The notes beneath the pieces are model-generated. The model saw only the letters and a program-made list of their open reading frames with translations. It searched no databases and was not told the origin of the DNA. Shown here piece by piece: positions 33,370 through 42,790 of a DNA stretch of 64,000 bases; position 1 is the stretch's first letter, and the number at the start of each line of letters is the position of its first letter. A program made the translations under genes and the position numbers. Origin of the DNA: Flavobacterium chilense (GTDB lineage Bacteria > Bacteroidota > Bacteroidia > Flavobacteriales > Flavobacteriaceae); the NCBI RefSeq assembly GCF_001602525.1, contig NZ_LSYT01000006.1, forward strand, positions 310,001-374,000. The letters are read 5' to 3'.

Positions 33370-33466
33370 ATGTTTGTTAAAATGCTAATTGTGATGCTTC
33401 AAAATATTCTTTTGCCACGAATAACACGAATTCCCACAAATTTTTATTTTCGCAAAATGCTAAAAC

Positions 33467-33551
33467 ATAGCCCGTGGTTTCAACCACGGGAAACGTTACG
33501 GATTTGAACGTAATCATATATTGCGTTCCCGTGGTTGAAACCACGGGCTAT
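33467..33551. repeat. Nested palindromic element (REP-like)
   Basis: The outer arms ATAGCCCGTGGTTTCAACC (33467-) and GGTTGAAACCACGGGCTAT (-33551) are perfect reverse complements over 24 bases. Each arm is itself a hairpin (CCCGTGGTT-TC-AACCACGGG). The centre contains a further TTACG/CGTAA pair. The total is 85 bases with no coding capacity, like a bacterial interspersed mosaic or REP pair. No transposase lies nearby. Confidence 0.8.
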
Positions 33552-33783
33552 ATTGAAATAGAAACCAGCCAGAAAAAAAAGAAATTAGAGTAATTCGTGA
33601 ATTGCTTTACCTGTTCACTGTCGTTCGAGTTGTGGAAAAAAAAATATCGCAAAAAAACAAAACCCCTGAATATAAATTCAAGGGTTTATTAGTAGTTATG
33701 TTGTTTATCGGAATAAAGATTAAATAAAATGCTAAGAAAAAAAACTTAGAACCTTAGCATCTTAGTTTCTCAGAACCTTAAAA

Positions 33784-35238
33784 TTAAAGACTCGGTAAAT
33801 CTCCATTTCCTTTAGTAGGCAGGTTGGTAGAGCCCATTAAGAACAAATCTACCTCTCTTGCTGCTTCGCGACCTTCTGAAATAGCCCACACGATTAATGA
33901 TTGTCCTCTTCGCATATCACCTGCAGTGAAAATGTGAGGAACATTTGTTTGATAATTAGTTGCTTTGTAATTGCTTCTAAAATCAGTTTCGATTCCTAAT
34001 TGCTCGCTTAGTGTTTTCTCCGGACCTGTAAATCCTAAAGCCAATAAAGCTAAATCGCAAGGCCAGATTTTTTCTGATCCTTCTTTTTCGATTAATTCAG
34101 GACGCTGACCAGGAGTCATTTTCCATTGTACTTCAACTGTTTTTAATCCGGTTAATTCACCTTTATCATTAGAAATGAATTCTTTCGTATTGATTAACCA
34201 GTTTCTGTTACAGCCTTCTTCGTGAGAAGATGATGTTTTAAGCTGCAACGGCCAGAAAGGCCAAGGAGTTGTTTCACTTCTTCCAACTGGAGGTTTTGGT
34301 AAAATCTCAAAGTTAGTTACTGATTTTGCTCCGTGTCTGTTTGAAGTTCCAATACAGTCAGAACCTGTATCTCCACCACCAATAACGATAACGTCTTTAC
34401 CAGTTGCTTTTACCTGATCCGGAATTGATTCTCCAAATAAAACTTTAGTTTGCTGTGTTAAGAAATCCATTGCCTGAACAACGCCTTTGCTTTCGATTCC
34501 TTTAGTTGGCAAGCTTCTTCTTTCAGTTGCTCCTCCGCATAAAACGATAGAATCGAATTGGTTTAATTCTTCTACACTAAAGTTAACTCCAACATTTACA
34601 TTAGTTTTAAAAGTGATTCCTTCTGCTTCAAGGATAACAACTCGTCTGTCGATAATTTGTTTTTCTAATTTGAAATTAGGGATTCCGTAACGTAATAAAC
34701 CTCCAATTGCGTTGTCTCTTTCAAAAACAGTAACCGTGTGTCCGGCTCTGTTTAATTGCTGAGCAGCTGCAAGACCTGCAGGTCCTGAACCAATAACGGC
34801 AACTGTTTTACCAGTTCTTGTTTTTGGTGCCTGTGGTTTAATCCATCCTTCGGCGAAACCTCTTTCTACAATGTTTTTTTCGATGTTTTCGATAGATACA
34901 GGATCTTTGATGATTCCTAATACACATGCTTTTTCGCATGGAGCAGGGCATAAGCGTCCTGTAAATTCCGGAAAGTTATTAGTAGATTGTAAAATCTCTA
35001 ATGCACTCTGCCATTCTTCCTGATGTACCATGTCGTTGAAGTCCGGAATTAAATTCCCTAACGGACAACCACTGTGGCAAAAAGGAATACCACAATCCAT
35101 ACATCTTGAACCTTGTTCTTTTATTTTATCTTTTGCTAACGGAATAGTAAATTCGTTGTAGTTCGAAACACGTTCTGCTACTGCTACATTACTTTCGTCG
35201 GCTCTGTTATATTCTTTAAATCCGCCTATTTTACCCAT
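33784..35238 (-). CDS. gltD: Glutamate synthase, small (beta) subunit
   Basis: A 484-residue NADPH-dependent electron-transfer subunit of glutamate synthase. The N-terminal cysteine clusters (CMDCGIPFCHSGCPLGN and CPAPCEKACVLG) bind two [4Fe-4S] centres. GSGPAGLAAAQQL and ERDNAIGGLLRYGIPNFKLEK form the FAD site. VIGGGDTGSDCIGTS is the NADPH Rossmann loop, and the HIFTAGDMRRGQSLIVWAI stretch closes the FAD domain. Full length. It lies 99 bp downstream of gltB on the same strand and forms an operon with it. It passes electrons to the large subunit for making glutamate from glutamine and 2-oxoglutarate. Confidence 0.96.
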   Translation of the reverse strand: MGKIGGFKEYNRADESNVAVAERVSNYNEFTIPLAKDKIKEQGSRCMDCGIPFCHSGCPLGNLIPDFNDMVHQEEWQSALEILQSTNNFPEFTGRLCPAPCEKACVLGIIKDPVSIENIEKNIVERGFAEGWIKPQAPKTRTGKTVAVIGSGPAGLAAAQQLNRAGHTVTVFERDNAIGGLLRYGIPNFKLEKQIIDRRVVILEAEGITFKTNVNVGVNFSVEELNQFDSIVLCGGATERRSLPTKGIESKGVVQAMDFLTQQTKVLFGESIPDQVKATGKDVIVIGGGDTGSDCIGTSNRHGAKSVTNFEILPKPPVGRSETTPWPFWPLQLKTSSSHEEGCNRNWLINTKEFISNDKGELTGLKTVEVQWKMTPGQRPELIEKEGSEKIWPCDLALLALGFTGPEKTLSEQLGIETDFRSNYKATNYQTNVPHIFTAGDMRRGQSLIVWAISEGREAAREVDLFLMGSTNLPTKGNGDLPSL

Positions 35239-35297
35239 GACTTTTTAATTAGATTTAGTTGTGAGATGTGAGAGGTAAGAAGCGAGTTGAAAACTCA

Positions 35298-35333
35298 AAA
35301 CTTAGTACCTCAGAAACTTAGTACCTCAGAACC
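35298..35333. repeat. Short tandem repeat in the gltB-gltD gap
   Basis: Two nearly perfect 17-base units (ACTTAGTACCTCAGAA) lie in the 99-bp gap between gltB and gltD. Related sequence (AACTTAGAACCTTAGCATCTTAG) occurs just downstream of gltD at about 33744-33775. No function assigned. Confidence 0.55.
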
Positions 35334-35337
35334 TTTT

Positions 35338-38300
35338 TTAATTAGCTATTAATTCTTCTATTTGTTTTTCTTCTGCAATTCGTTGTAATGCTTTTTTGTA
35401 ATCAGTTGGCATTACTTTTACGAAGTGCTGTTGTTGGTTTTCCCAGTCTGCTAAAATTCTTTTTGCTAATGGACTGCTGGTATACAATGAATGATTTTTG
35501 ATCAATCGTCTTAGTTTTGTAATGTCCTCTTCTTCCAACGGATCAAATGCAACCATTTCCATGTTACAAACTGTTGAGTCGAATTTTTTATTTGGATCGT
35601 AAACATAAGCTACACCACCGCTCATACCAGCCGCGAAGTTTCTTCCTGTTTTTCCTAAAACTACTACTGTACCACCGGTCATGTATTCGCATCCGTGATC
35701 TCCAATTCCTTCAACAACTGCTGTTGCTCCAGAATTTCTAACACAGAAACGCTCACCGGCCATTCCATTAATATAAGCCTCTCCGGTAATAGCTCCGTAA
35801 AGGGCAACGTTCCCGATAATGATATTGTCTTCAGGTTTGAAGGTTGCAGTAGGAGGTACTTTTACAATTAGTTTTCCTCCAGACAGCCCTTTTCCTAAAT
35901 AATCATTACAGTTTCCGTGAATTTTAAATGACAATCCGTTTGTTGCAAAAGCACCAAAACTTTGTCCGGCAGAACCTTCAAAATCAACTAAAATAGTGTC
36001 ATCAGGTAATCCTTGTGCGCCGTAGATTTTTGAGATTTCATTACTCAAAATCGCACCTACAGAACGGTCTGTATTTTTAATTTTAAAGGTTACTCTTGTT
36101 TTTTCTTTTCTGTAAATAGACGGAATCGCTTCTTTGATGATGTCAAAATCCAATACGTTTTCAAGTTGGTGATCTTGTGTAGTTGTATTGTGATTTGGCT
36201 CTGTTTTCGCTTTTTCCGGTTTGTATAGAATTGGTGATAAGTCTAAACCATTTGCTTTGTAATGTTTGATGGCTTTGTTCACATTTAATTTTTGTGACTG
36301 ACCCACCATTTCTTTTAAGGTTCTGAAACCTAACTGCGCCATGATTTCTCTTAACTCCTCAGCAATAAAATACATGAAGTTGATTACGTGCTCCGGAGTT
36401 CCTTTGAAATTTTTTCTCAATTCAGGATCCTGAGTTGCAATACCAACAGGACAAGTATTTAAGTGACAAGCTCTCATCATGATACATCCGGAAGCTACAA
36501 GCGGAGCCGTTGCAAAACCAAATTCTTCAGCTCCTAATAAAGCAGCGATGGCAACGTCACGACCTGTTTTTAACTGTCCGTCACACTCTAAAACTACACG
36601 GCTTCTTAAATCGTTTAAGATCAAAGTTTGCTGCGCTTCAGCTAAACCAAGTTCCCACGGAATACCTGTGTGTTGTAAAGAAGTTAATGGTGCAGCTCCT
36701 GTTCCTCCGTCGTAACCAGAAATTAGGATCACGTCAGCTTTTGCTTTGGCAACACCGGCAGCGATGGTTCCAACTCCAACTTCAGAAACTAATTTTACGT
36801 TAACACGTGCTTCACGGTTTGCATTTTTCAAATCGTAAATCAACTGAGATAAATCTTCAATTGAGTAAATATCGTGGTGAGGAGGAGGCGAAATCAAACC
36901 TACATAAGGAGTAGAGTTTCTGGTTTCGGCAATCCAAGGCACCACTTTTTCTCCAGGTAATTGTCCACCTTCACCAGGTTTTGCTCCCTGAGCCATTTTA
37001 ATCTGGATTTCTTTAGCGTTTGTCAAATAGTTGATCGAAACACCAAAACGTCCTGAGGCTACTTGTTTAATTGCACTGTTTCTGGAATCTCCGTTGATTT
37101 CTTTCTGGAAACGTCTTGGATCTTCTCCACCTTCTCCAGAATTACTTTTTCCGCCAATTCTGTTCATGGCAATCGCTAGGTTCTCGTGCGCTTCCTGACT
37201 GATAGAACCGTAAGACATAGCTCCGGTTTTGAATTTCTTTACAATTTCTGTCCAAGGTTCTACTTCATCAATAGAAATAGGGTCAAGATTGTTGAATTCA
37301 AATAAACCTCTAATGGTCATTAAGTTTGAGCTTTGCTCATTAACGGCATTTGAGTATTCTTTATAACTTTCAGGGCTGTTTAAACGAACTGCCTGTTGTA
37401 ATTTAGAAATAGTGGTTGGGTTAAACATGTGTTTTTCACCGCCACGTCTCCATCTGTAAATACCTCCAATTTCAAGAGAAAGCAAACTTGCTACTTTTGA
37501 ATTTGGGAAAGCTTTTTGGAAACGTTTTTTAACCTCTTTTTCAACTTCCATTAAACCAATTCCTTCGATTCTCGATGGTGTGTAAGGGAAATATTTAGAG
37601 GTAAATGTTTTGTTTAAACCTAAAATCTCGAAAATCTGGGCAGCTCTGTAAGAATGTAATGTAGAGATACCAATTTTGTTCATGATTTTAACGATACCTT
37701 TTGCAATCGCTTTGTTGTAATTTACAACGGCATAATCTGCTTTTACTCCGGTAATGAAACCTTGCGCTACCTGATCGTGAATGATTTCATTTACCATGTA
37801 TGGATTGATAGCACTTGCACCGTATCCAAACAATAAAGCAAAATGATGCGGTTCACGTGGTTCAGCCGATTCGATTATGATTCCGAATTTAGAACGAACC
37901 TGTAAAATATTCAAAGAATGGTGAATATAAGAACAAGCCAATAACATTGGGATTGGAGCTAATTGTTCGCTAACCCCTCTGTCTGATAAGATGATAATAT
38001 TGCATCCCTCAGAAACAGCTTTGTAAGTTGCCTGAACGCATTTTTCAAGCGCACGCTCTAAACCGTTAACTCCTTTTTCTATTTTATATAAAGTAGAAAT
38101 TGTAGCTGATTTGAAATCGGCGTGATCAATGTTTCTGATTTTATCCAAATCCTCATTAGAAATAACCGGATTTTGGATTTTTAATTTTTTACATTGCTTA
38201 GATTCAATTTCAAAAATATTGAAATCGCCTCCAATAGCTAAACTGATATCAGTAATAATTTCTTCACGAATACCATCCAAAGGCGGGTTGGTAACCTGAG

Positions 38301-39855
38301 CAAACAATTGTTTGAAATAGTTGTACAATAACTGAGGCTGATCTGATAACACTGCCAATGGTGTATCGTTACCCATAGAACTAATGGCTTCAGCTCCCTG
38401 ACCTCCCATTGGGTTGATGATTGTTTTTAAATCTTCAATCGTATAACCAAATAACTTTTGTCTGGTTACGAAATCTAATTTTTCAACCGGAGTAGGGTTA
38501 TTAGTGTATGGAACTTTCGCTAATGGTAATAAGTTTTCGTCAATCCATTGCTGGTAAGGACGTTTTGTAACGATTGCTTTTTTAACTTCTTCGTCTTCAA
38601 TAATACGACCTTCGTTCATATCAACCAGAAACATTTTTCCTGGCTCTAAACGACCGTGCTGAATTACATCTTCCGGATCGATATCTAATACACCAATCTC
38701 AGATGACATGATTACGAATCCGCTTTTCGTTAAAGTATAACGAGAAGGACGCAATCCGTTTCTGTCCAGTAAAGCTCCAATTACGTTACCATCTGTAAAC
38801 GGAATAGAAGCCGGACCGTCCCAAGGCTCCATGATACAAGCGTTGAATTCGTAGAAGGCTCTTTTTTCAGGAGACATGGTCTGGTGTTTTTCCCAGGCTT
38901 CAGGAACAACCATCATCATTGCTTCCGGTAATGAACGACCTGTCATTAATAAAAGTTCTACTACCATATCCATAGAAGCAGAATCTGATTTTCCTTCTAA
39001 GATAATTGGGAATAGTTTTTTGATATCATCGCCAAAAACTTTGCTTTGCATAAGTTCTTCACGAGCACGCATACGGCTTACGTTTCCACGAAGTGTGTTG
39101 ATCTCACCATTATGACACATGTATCTAAACGGTTGAGCTAAATCCCATGACGGGAATGTATTGGTAGAGAAACGCTGGTGCACTAACGCCAGACGAGTCA
39201 CTAAATCGGGATCTTTTAAATCAATATAATAGCGGCTGATGTCTTCCGGCATCAACAGACCTTTATATATTATAGTAGTAGTCGATAAACTAGTAAAATA
39301 AAACATATGACTTTCTGAGGTTTTAGATCCTCTTACGGCATGTTCTGCAATTTTTCTAGCTGCAAAAAGTTTTGCATTAAATTCTTGTTCAGTTAAATCC
39401 TGACCGTTTTTGCTAACAAAAACCTGTTTAACTGTTGGTTCTTTTTCTGCGGCAATTTGCCCTAAATTTTCCACTTCAACAGGCACATCTCTCCAACCCA
39501 GGATCTTTAAATTTTGATCTTTAATGGTTGCTTCAAATGCATTCATACAAAAAGATACCTGGTTTTTGCTTTTTGGTAAAAAAACCATTCCTACTGCATA
39601 CTCACGCGTTTCAGGGATTTCAAAGTCACATACTTTCTTAAAGAAATCATGAGGGATGTCAAACAAAATCCCTGCTCCGTCTCCAGTTCTTCCATCAGAA
39701 CTAACGGCACCACGATGTTCCAATTTAATTAAGATGTCTAATGCTTTGTGAATAATATCATTTGACTTAATACCATTCAAATTACAAATAAATCCTGCAC
39801 CACAATTGTCGTGTTCAAATTCAGGCAAATAAAGCCCTTGTTCTTTAACTTTCAT
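35338..39855 (-). CDS. gltB: Glutamate synthase, large (alpha) subunit
   Basis: A 1505-residue enzyme when started at 39855 (MKVKEQGLYLPEFEHDNCGAG), which puts the catalytic Cys at residue 18, to become residue 1 after propeptide removal. The glutaminase domain (to about 420) is followed by the central domain, then the FMN-binding synthase domain (MAQGAKPGEGGQLPGEKV, ISPPPHHDIYSIEDLSQLI), the [3Fe-4S] site in CIMMRACHLNTCPVGIATQ, and a C-terminal beta-helix (GGTVVVLGKTGRNFAAGMSG). A longer frame to 39897 adds residues not seen in the family. It makes two glutamates from glutamine and 2-oxoglutarate. First gene of the gltBD operon. Confidence 0.96.
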   Translation of the reverse strand: MKVKEQGLYLPEFEHDNCGAGFICNLNGIKSNDIIHKALDILIKLEHRGAVSSDGRTGDGAGILFDIPHDFFKKVCDFEIPETREYAVGMVFLPKSKNQVSFCMNAFEATIKDQNLKILGWRDVPVEVENLGQIAAEKEPTVKQVFVSKNGQDLTEQEFNAKLFAARKIAEHAVRGSKTSESHMFYFTSLSTTTIIYKGLLMPEDISRYYIDLKDPDLVTRLALVHQRFSTNTFPSWDLAQPFRYMCHNGEINTLRGNVSRMRAREELMQSKVFGDDIKKLFPIILEGKSDSASMDMVVELLLMTGRSLPEAMMMVVPEAWEKHQTMSPEKRAFYEFNACIMEPWDGPASIPFTDGNVIGALLDRNGLRPSRYTLTKSGFVIMSSEIGVLDIDPEDVIQHGRLEPGKMFLVDMNEGRIIEDEEVKKAIVTKRPYQQWIDENLLPLAKVPYTNNPTPVEKLDFVTRQKLFGYTIEDLKTIINPMGGQGAEAISSMGNDTPLAVLSDQPQLLYNYFKQLFAQVTNPPLDGIREEIITDISLAIGGDFNIFEIESKQCKKLKIQNPVISNEDLDKIRNIDHADFKSATISTLYKIEKGVNGLERALEKCVQATYKAVSEGCNIIILSDRGVSEQLAPIPMLLACSYIHHSLNILQVRSKFGIIIESAEPREPHHFALLFGYGASAINPYMVNEIIHDQVAQGFITGVKADYAVVNYNKAIAKGIVKIMNKIGISTLHSYRAAQIFEILGLNKTFTSKYFPYTPSRIEGIGLMEVEKEVKKRFQKAFPNSKVASLLSLEIGGIYRWRRGGEKHMFNPTTISKLQQAVRLNSPESYKEYSNAVNEQSSNLMTIRGLFEFNNLDPISIDEVEPWTEIVKKFKTGAMSYGSISQEAHENLAIAMNRIGGKSNSGEGGEDPRRFQKEINGDSRNSAIKQVASGRFGVSINYLTNAKEIQIKMAQGAKPGEGGQLPGEKVVPWIAETRNSTPYVGLISPPPHHDIYSIEDLSQLIYDLKNANREARVNVKLVSEVGVGTIAAGVAKAKADVILISGYDGGTGAAPLTSLQHTGIPWELGLAEAQQTLILNDLRSRVVLECDGQLKTGRDVAIAALLGAEEFGFATAPLVASGCIMMRACHLNTCPVGIATQDPELRKNFKGTPEHVINFMYFIAEELREIMAQLGFRTLKEMVGQSQKLNVNKAIKHYKANGLDLSPILYKPEKAKTEPNHNTTTQDHQLENVLDFDIIKEAIPSIYRKEKTRVTFKIKNTDRSVGAILSNEISKIYGAQGLPDDTILVDFEGSAGQSFGAFATNGLSFKIHGNCNDYLGKGLSGGKLIVKVPPTATFKPEDNIIIGNVALYGAITGEAYINGMAGERFCVRNSGATAVVEGIGDHGCEYMTGGTVVVLGKTGRNFAAGMSGGVAYVYDPNKKFDSTVCNMEMVAFDPLEEEDITKLRRLIKNHSLYTSSPLAKRILADWENQQQHFVKVMPTDYKKALQRIAEEKQIEELIAN

Positions 39856-40270
39856 TCTTGATATTTTTTCTACAAAAATAAAGATTTCGTTAAACATAAT
39901 GTAGCGAAATTATATATTCGCTTTCATTTTTGTAGTAATATTAGAAAAAGGGTTCTTAATTGATAATAATATTATATTAACCATTGCGAATTGATAAATT
40001 GACAATCCGAACTAAAATATATTAAGAAAAATCGTCGAATGACTAGGAAAACCAGTGAATTTTTTGTTAAATATCAAACGTTTTAGTGGTTTTCAGTTAA
40101 TATTAACAAATTGTTTAGTTAACTATTTCTTTGCATTGAAAAAGAATAAACGTTTTGGAGATATCTCAATCGTTTTTTAATTGAAAAAGATTTTACTATT
40201 AAGTTGAATTTTGCTACTTTTGTCGCACTTTTATTCTGAAATAAATTCAGAACCAGACAAATTCTATATT
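39856..40270. other. Divergent regulatory region between gltB and sucC
   Basis: About 415 bases without a gene. Toward gltB a minus-strand TATTTTTG (39872-39879) fits the -7 consensus, with no clear -33 box. Toward sucC TACTTTTG (40215-40222) also fits. The middle (39940-40140) is very AT-rich with no repeat or RNA structure that I can support. Confidence 0.5.
40215..40222 (+). promoter_or_regulatory. Likely -7 box of the sucC promoter
   Basis: TACTTTTG matches TAnnTTTG. A well-placed -33 TTG is not evident (the nearest ones are too close at 40204 or too far at 40181). The start codon lies about 48 bases downstream. Confidence 0.4.
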
Positions 40271-41464
40271 ATGAACATACACGAATATCAAGGAAAAGAA
40301 ATTTTAGCAAGTTACGGAGTACGCATTCAACGCGGAATTGTGGCTAACAATGCGGTTGAAGCTGTAGCTGCTGCAAAACAATTAACTGCCGAAACTGGTA
40401 CAGGATGGCATGTAATAAAAGCACAAATTCACGCAGGTGGACGCGGAAAAGGTGGTGGAGTTAAGTTAGCGAAAAACTTGCAACAAGTTGAAGAAATTGC
40501 AGAACAAATTATCGGAATGCAATTGATTACTCCTCAGACTCCGGCTGAAGGTAAAAAAGTAAACAAAGTATTAGTAGCAGAAGATGTATACTATCCTGGT
40601 GAAAGTGAAACTTCTGAATTTTATGTTTCTGTTTTATTGAATAGAGCTACAGGACGCAATATGATTATGTATTCTACTGAAGGTGGAATGGATATTGAAG
40701 AAGTTGCTGAGCACACTCCACACTTAATCTTTACTGAAGAAGTTGATCCGTCTGTTGGATTACAAGGTTTCCAGGCTAGAAGAATTGCTTTCAATTTAGG
40801 TCTTTCTGGAAATGCTTTCAAAGAAATGGTTAAATTCATCGATTCATTATACAATGCTTACATTGGTTCTGATGCTTCTATGTTTGAAATCAACCCGGTT
40901 TTAAAAACTTCTGATAACAAAATCTTAGCTGTTGATGCTAAAGTTAACATCGACGATAACGCTTTATACAGACAACCTAAATATGCTGAAATGAGAGATA
41001 TCCGTGAGGAGAATCCAATCGAAGTTGAAGCTAAAGAAGTTGGTCTAAACTATGTTGACCTTGACGGTACTGTAGGATGTATGGTAAACGGAGCTGGTCT
41101 TGCAATGGCAACTATGGACTTAATTAAATATGCTGGTTTTGAGCCTGCAAACTTCCTTGACGTAGGAGGAACTGCTGATGCAAAACGTGTTGAAACAGCT
41201 TTTAGAATTATCTTAAAAGATCCAAACGTAAAAGCTATCTTAATTAATATCTTTGGTGGTATCGTTCGTTGTGACCGTGTTGCTCAGGGTGTTGTTGATG
41301 CTTACAAAAACATGGGTGATGCTATCAATGTGCCAATTATCGTTCGTTTGCAAGGAACAAATGCTGAAATTGCAAAAGAATTAATTGACAATTCAGGTAT
41401 GCCAATTTTATCAGCTGTTCAATTTCAAGAAGCTGCTGATCAAGTTAAAGCTGCATTATCTTAA
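40271..41464 (+). CDS. sucC: Succinyl-CoA synthetase (ADP-forming), beta subunit
   Basis: A 397-residue TCA-cycle enzyme subunit. MNIHEYQGKEILASYGVRI is the canonical start, so 40271 is chosen over a frame beginning at 40211. The ATP-grasp domain includes IKAQIHAGGRGKGGGVKLA, and the LFEINP-like MFEINPVLKTSDNK carries the Mg/ADP ligands. The C-terminal CoA-ligase domain has NGAGLAMATMDLIK, DVGGTADAKRV and NIFGGIVRCD. Full length. The alpha subunit gene (sucD) is not adjacent, as often in Bacteroidota. A terminator follows directly. Confidence 0.96.
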   Translation: MNIHEYQGKEILASYGVRIQRGIVANNAVEAVAAAKQLTAETGTGWHVIKAQIHAGGRGKGGGVKLAKNLQQVEEIAEQIIGMQLITPQTPAEGKKVNKVLVAEDVYYPGESETSEFYVSVLLNRATGRNMIMYSTEGGMDIEEVAEHTPHLIFTEEVDPSVGLQGFQARRIAFNLGLSGNAFKEMVKFIDSLYNAYIGSDASMFEINPVLKTSDNKILAVDAKVNIDDNALYRQPKYAEMRDIREENPIEVEAKEVGLNYVDLDGTVGCMVNGAGLAMATMDLIKYAGFEPANFLDVGGTADAKRVETAFRIILKDPNVKAILINIFGGIVRCDRVAQGVVDAYKNMGDAINVPIIVRLQGTNAEIAKELIDNSGMPILSAVQFQEAADQVKAALS

Positions 41465-41514
41465 TAAATAATATTGTAGAGATGCACAGCAGTGCATCTT
41501 CTCTTTAATATATA

Positions 41515-41548
41515 AAAATCCCTTCGATTATTCGGAGGGATTTTTTTT
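41515..41548 (+). terminator. sucC terminator
   Basis: ATCCCTTCG (41518-41526) and CGGAGGGAT (41533-41541), with one G-T pair and a 6-base loop, are followed by eight T. A second small hairpin, GATGCAC/GTGCATC, lies just before it at 41481-41498. Confidence 0.85.
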
Positions 41549-41575
41549 GTGGTCAATTTAATAGTAGGAAGATTT

Positions 41576-41748
41576 AACCGCAAAGCACGCAAAGTTTTTT
41601 TACTCACAAGATTTTATATAAACGCAAAGTTCGCAAAGCTATTTGTTTAAAATAGCCACGAATTAACGAATTTTTATTCTCAAAGATTATAAAAAAATAA
41701 TTCGTGAATTCGTGGCTAAAAAAACTTTGCGAACTTTGCGGTAAAAAT
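41576..41748. repeat. Nested intergenic palindrome, copy 1
   Basis: The inner arms TAGCCACGAATT... (41653-) and ...AATTCGTGGCTA (-41718) pair over 20 bases with one mismatch. Outer arms (CCGCAAAGCACGCAAAG near 41580 and CTTTGCGAACTTTGCGG near 41725-41742) pair as well. The inner core (ATTCTCAAAGATTAT) is shared with the copies at 44568 and 45172. Confidence 0.75.
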
Positions 41749-41766
41749 TCGTGCAGTTTGAATCTT

Positions 41767-42570
41767 TTATTTCAAAACCGTCGCCAGTTCTACAATTTCA
41801 AAATCAGGGTTGTGTTCAACAAATTCTCTAATCATTGCGGTATGTCCGGCACCCAATAAAACCATTATTTTATTGTCTTTGCTTTCAGTTAATTTCTGAA
41901 TTAAAGCATACATATAGAGATTTCTTCTGTACCATTCAGAAACTAAATAAGCGCCCACAAAATCGTTTGTTTTGCCACCTTTAGTAGCTGTTTGAAGATA
42001 CCAGCCAAGATTCTCCTCATTAGATTTTTGGGTATTGATATCCAAAAGCAATTCTGTTAAAGAATATTTTGCAATTTTTTGATTCTGATCGTTTTCATAT
42101 TTCTTCATAGTCTCTTCGTTTATTTTGATCAGGTCAAATTGATTGGCTGCTTTCATTCCGTTTACCAAACTGTCATAAGGAAAGTCAGCATGTTGATAGT
42201 CAATTCCGTATAATTTTTTATGACCTAATTTTTTAGCAGATCTTAAGGCTACTTGCACTATTTCATCAGCTTTTACACGAAATAAGCTGTCTGAATTTCT
42301 AGCATAGAATTTATCAAGTTTATCTTGTTTCTCATAATTCCATTCAACGAAAATTTTATCAGGACCGAACTTTTTAATTTTATTGGTAATGTTTTCCAAC
42401 TCTTTCTGACTCTTATCAGACATAACATTAAATGTATTTGTTTTGGCTACATCCAGTCCCGGATTTTCAAAATGGAAAGTTCCAAGTAATAATATTTGTT
42501 TCTTTTTTGATTGTGCAGAAACAGTATTAAATGCGATTGCAAAAACTAATAATAAGGCGATTTTTTTCAT
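41767..42570 (-). CDS. DUF5694 (TraB/GumN-like fold) secreted protein
   Basis: A 267-residue protein when started at 42570, where a signal peptide begins (MKKIALLLVFAIAFNTVSAQ). A frame to 42663 adds 31 residues and would hide the signal. LLLGTFHFENPG near the N-terminus and VLLGAGHTAMIREFVEHNP near the C-terminus match the GTxH and GxGH motifs of the TraB/PrgY/GumN hydrolase-like fold, as in DUF5694. KIFVEWNYEKQDKLDKFY carries the usual glutamate. Periplasmic; a metallo-hydrolase role is suspected for the fold. A -7 box TACATTTG lies at 42594-42601. Confidence 0.8.
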   Translation of the reverse strand: MKKIALLLVFAIAFNTVSAQSKKKQILLLGTFHFENPGLDVAKTNTFNVMSDKSQKELENITNKIKKFGPDKIFVEWNYEKQDKLDKFYARNSDSLFRVKADEIVQVALRSAKKLGHKKLYGIDYQHADFPYDSLVNGMKAANQFDLIKINEETMKKYENDQNQKIAKYSLTELLLDINTQKSNEENLGWYLQTATKGGKTNDFVGAYLVSEWYRRNLYMYALIQKLTESKDNKIMVLLGAGHTAMIREFVEHNPDFEIVELATVLK

Positions 42571-42743
42571 GATGATTTGTTTTAAATTCAGGACAAATGT
42601 ATCATGCTTTTCAGGGGAAATTTTAGTTTTTTGATGAACACCAAATTTCAAATCACTAACCACATGAAATTACTGTTGAAAAAATTCGTGTATCATTTTA
42701 GATCGTTCATCACAGAAAATAGCAGTTTTATATAAATATGGCA

Positions 42744-42771
42744 TTGATATAAACACATAGTTGTATTTTTG
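42744..42771 (+). promoter_or_regulatory. Promoter of the LytS/LytTR two-component operon
   Basis: TTG (42744-42746), a 17-base spacer, TATTTTTG (42764-42771), a full -7 match. The spacing is slightly short. The start codon follows 19 bases later. Confidence 0.6.
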
Positions 42772-42790
42772 AAATAACAACAACATTATT

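Larger units (their letters stand above)
33002..33783. other. Repeat-rich intergenic region upstream of lysA
   Basis: About 780 bases without a gene. Apart from the lysA promoter it holds fragments of several dispersed elements: GCCACGAATTCACGAATT (33178-33195), GCCACAGATTGCACAGATT (33231-33249), a full copy of the 22197-type repeat (33301-33369), GCCACGAATAACACGAATT (33414-33432), and a nested palindrome (33467-33551). It looks like a landing place for small mobile repeats. Confidence 0.7.

Noticed and set aside
36479..36803. Open frames on the plus strand inside gltB
   Set aside because: They are shadows of the highly conserved gltB coding sequence on the other strand.
41481..41498. GATGCAC/GTGCATC hairpin after sucC as a separate terminator
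   Set aside because: It has no T-run; the terminator 20 bp later is complete, so this is noted only as an accessory hairpin.
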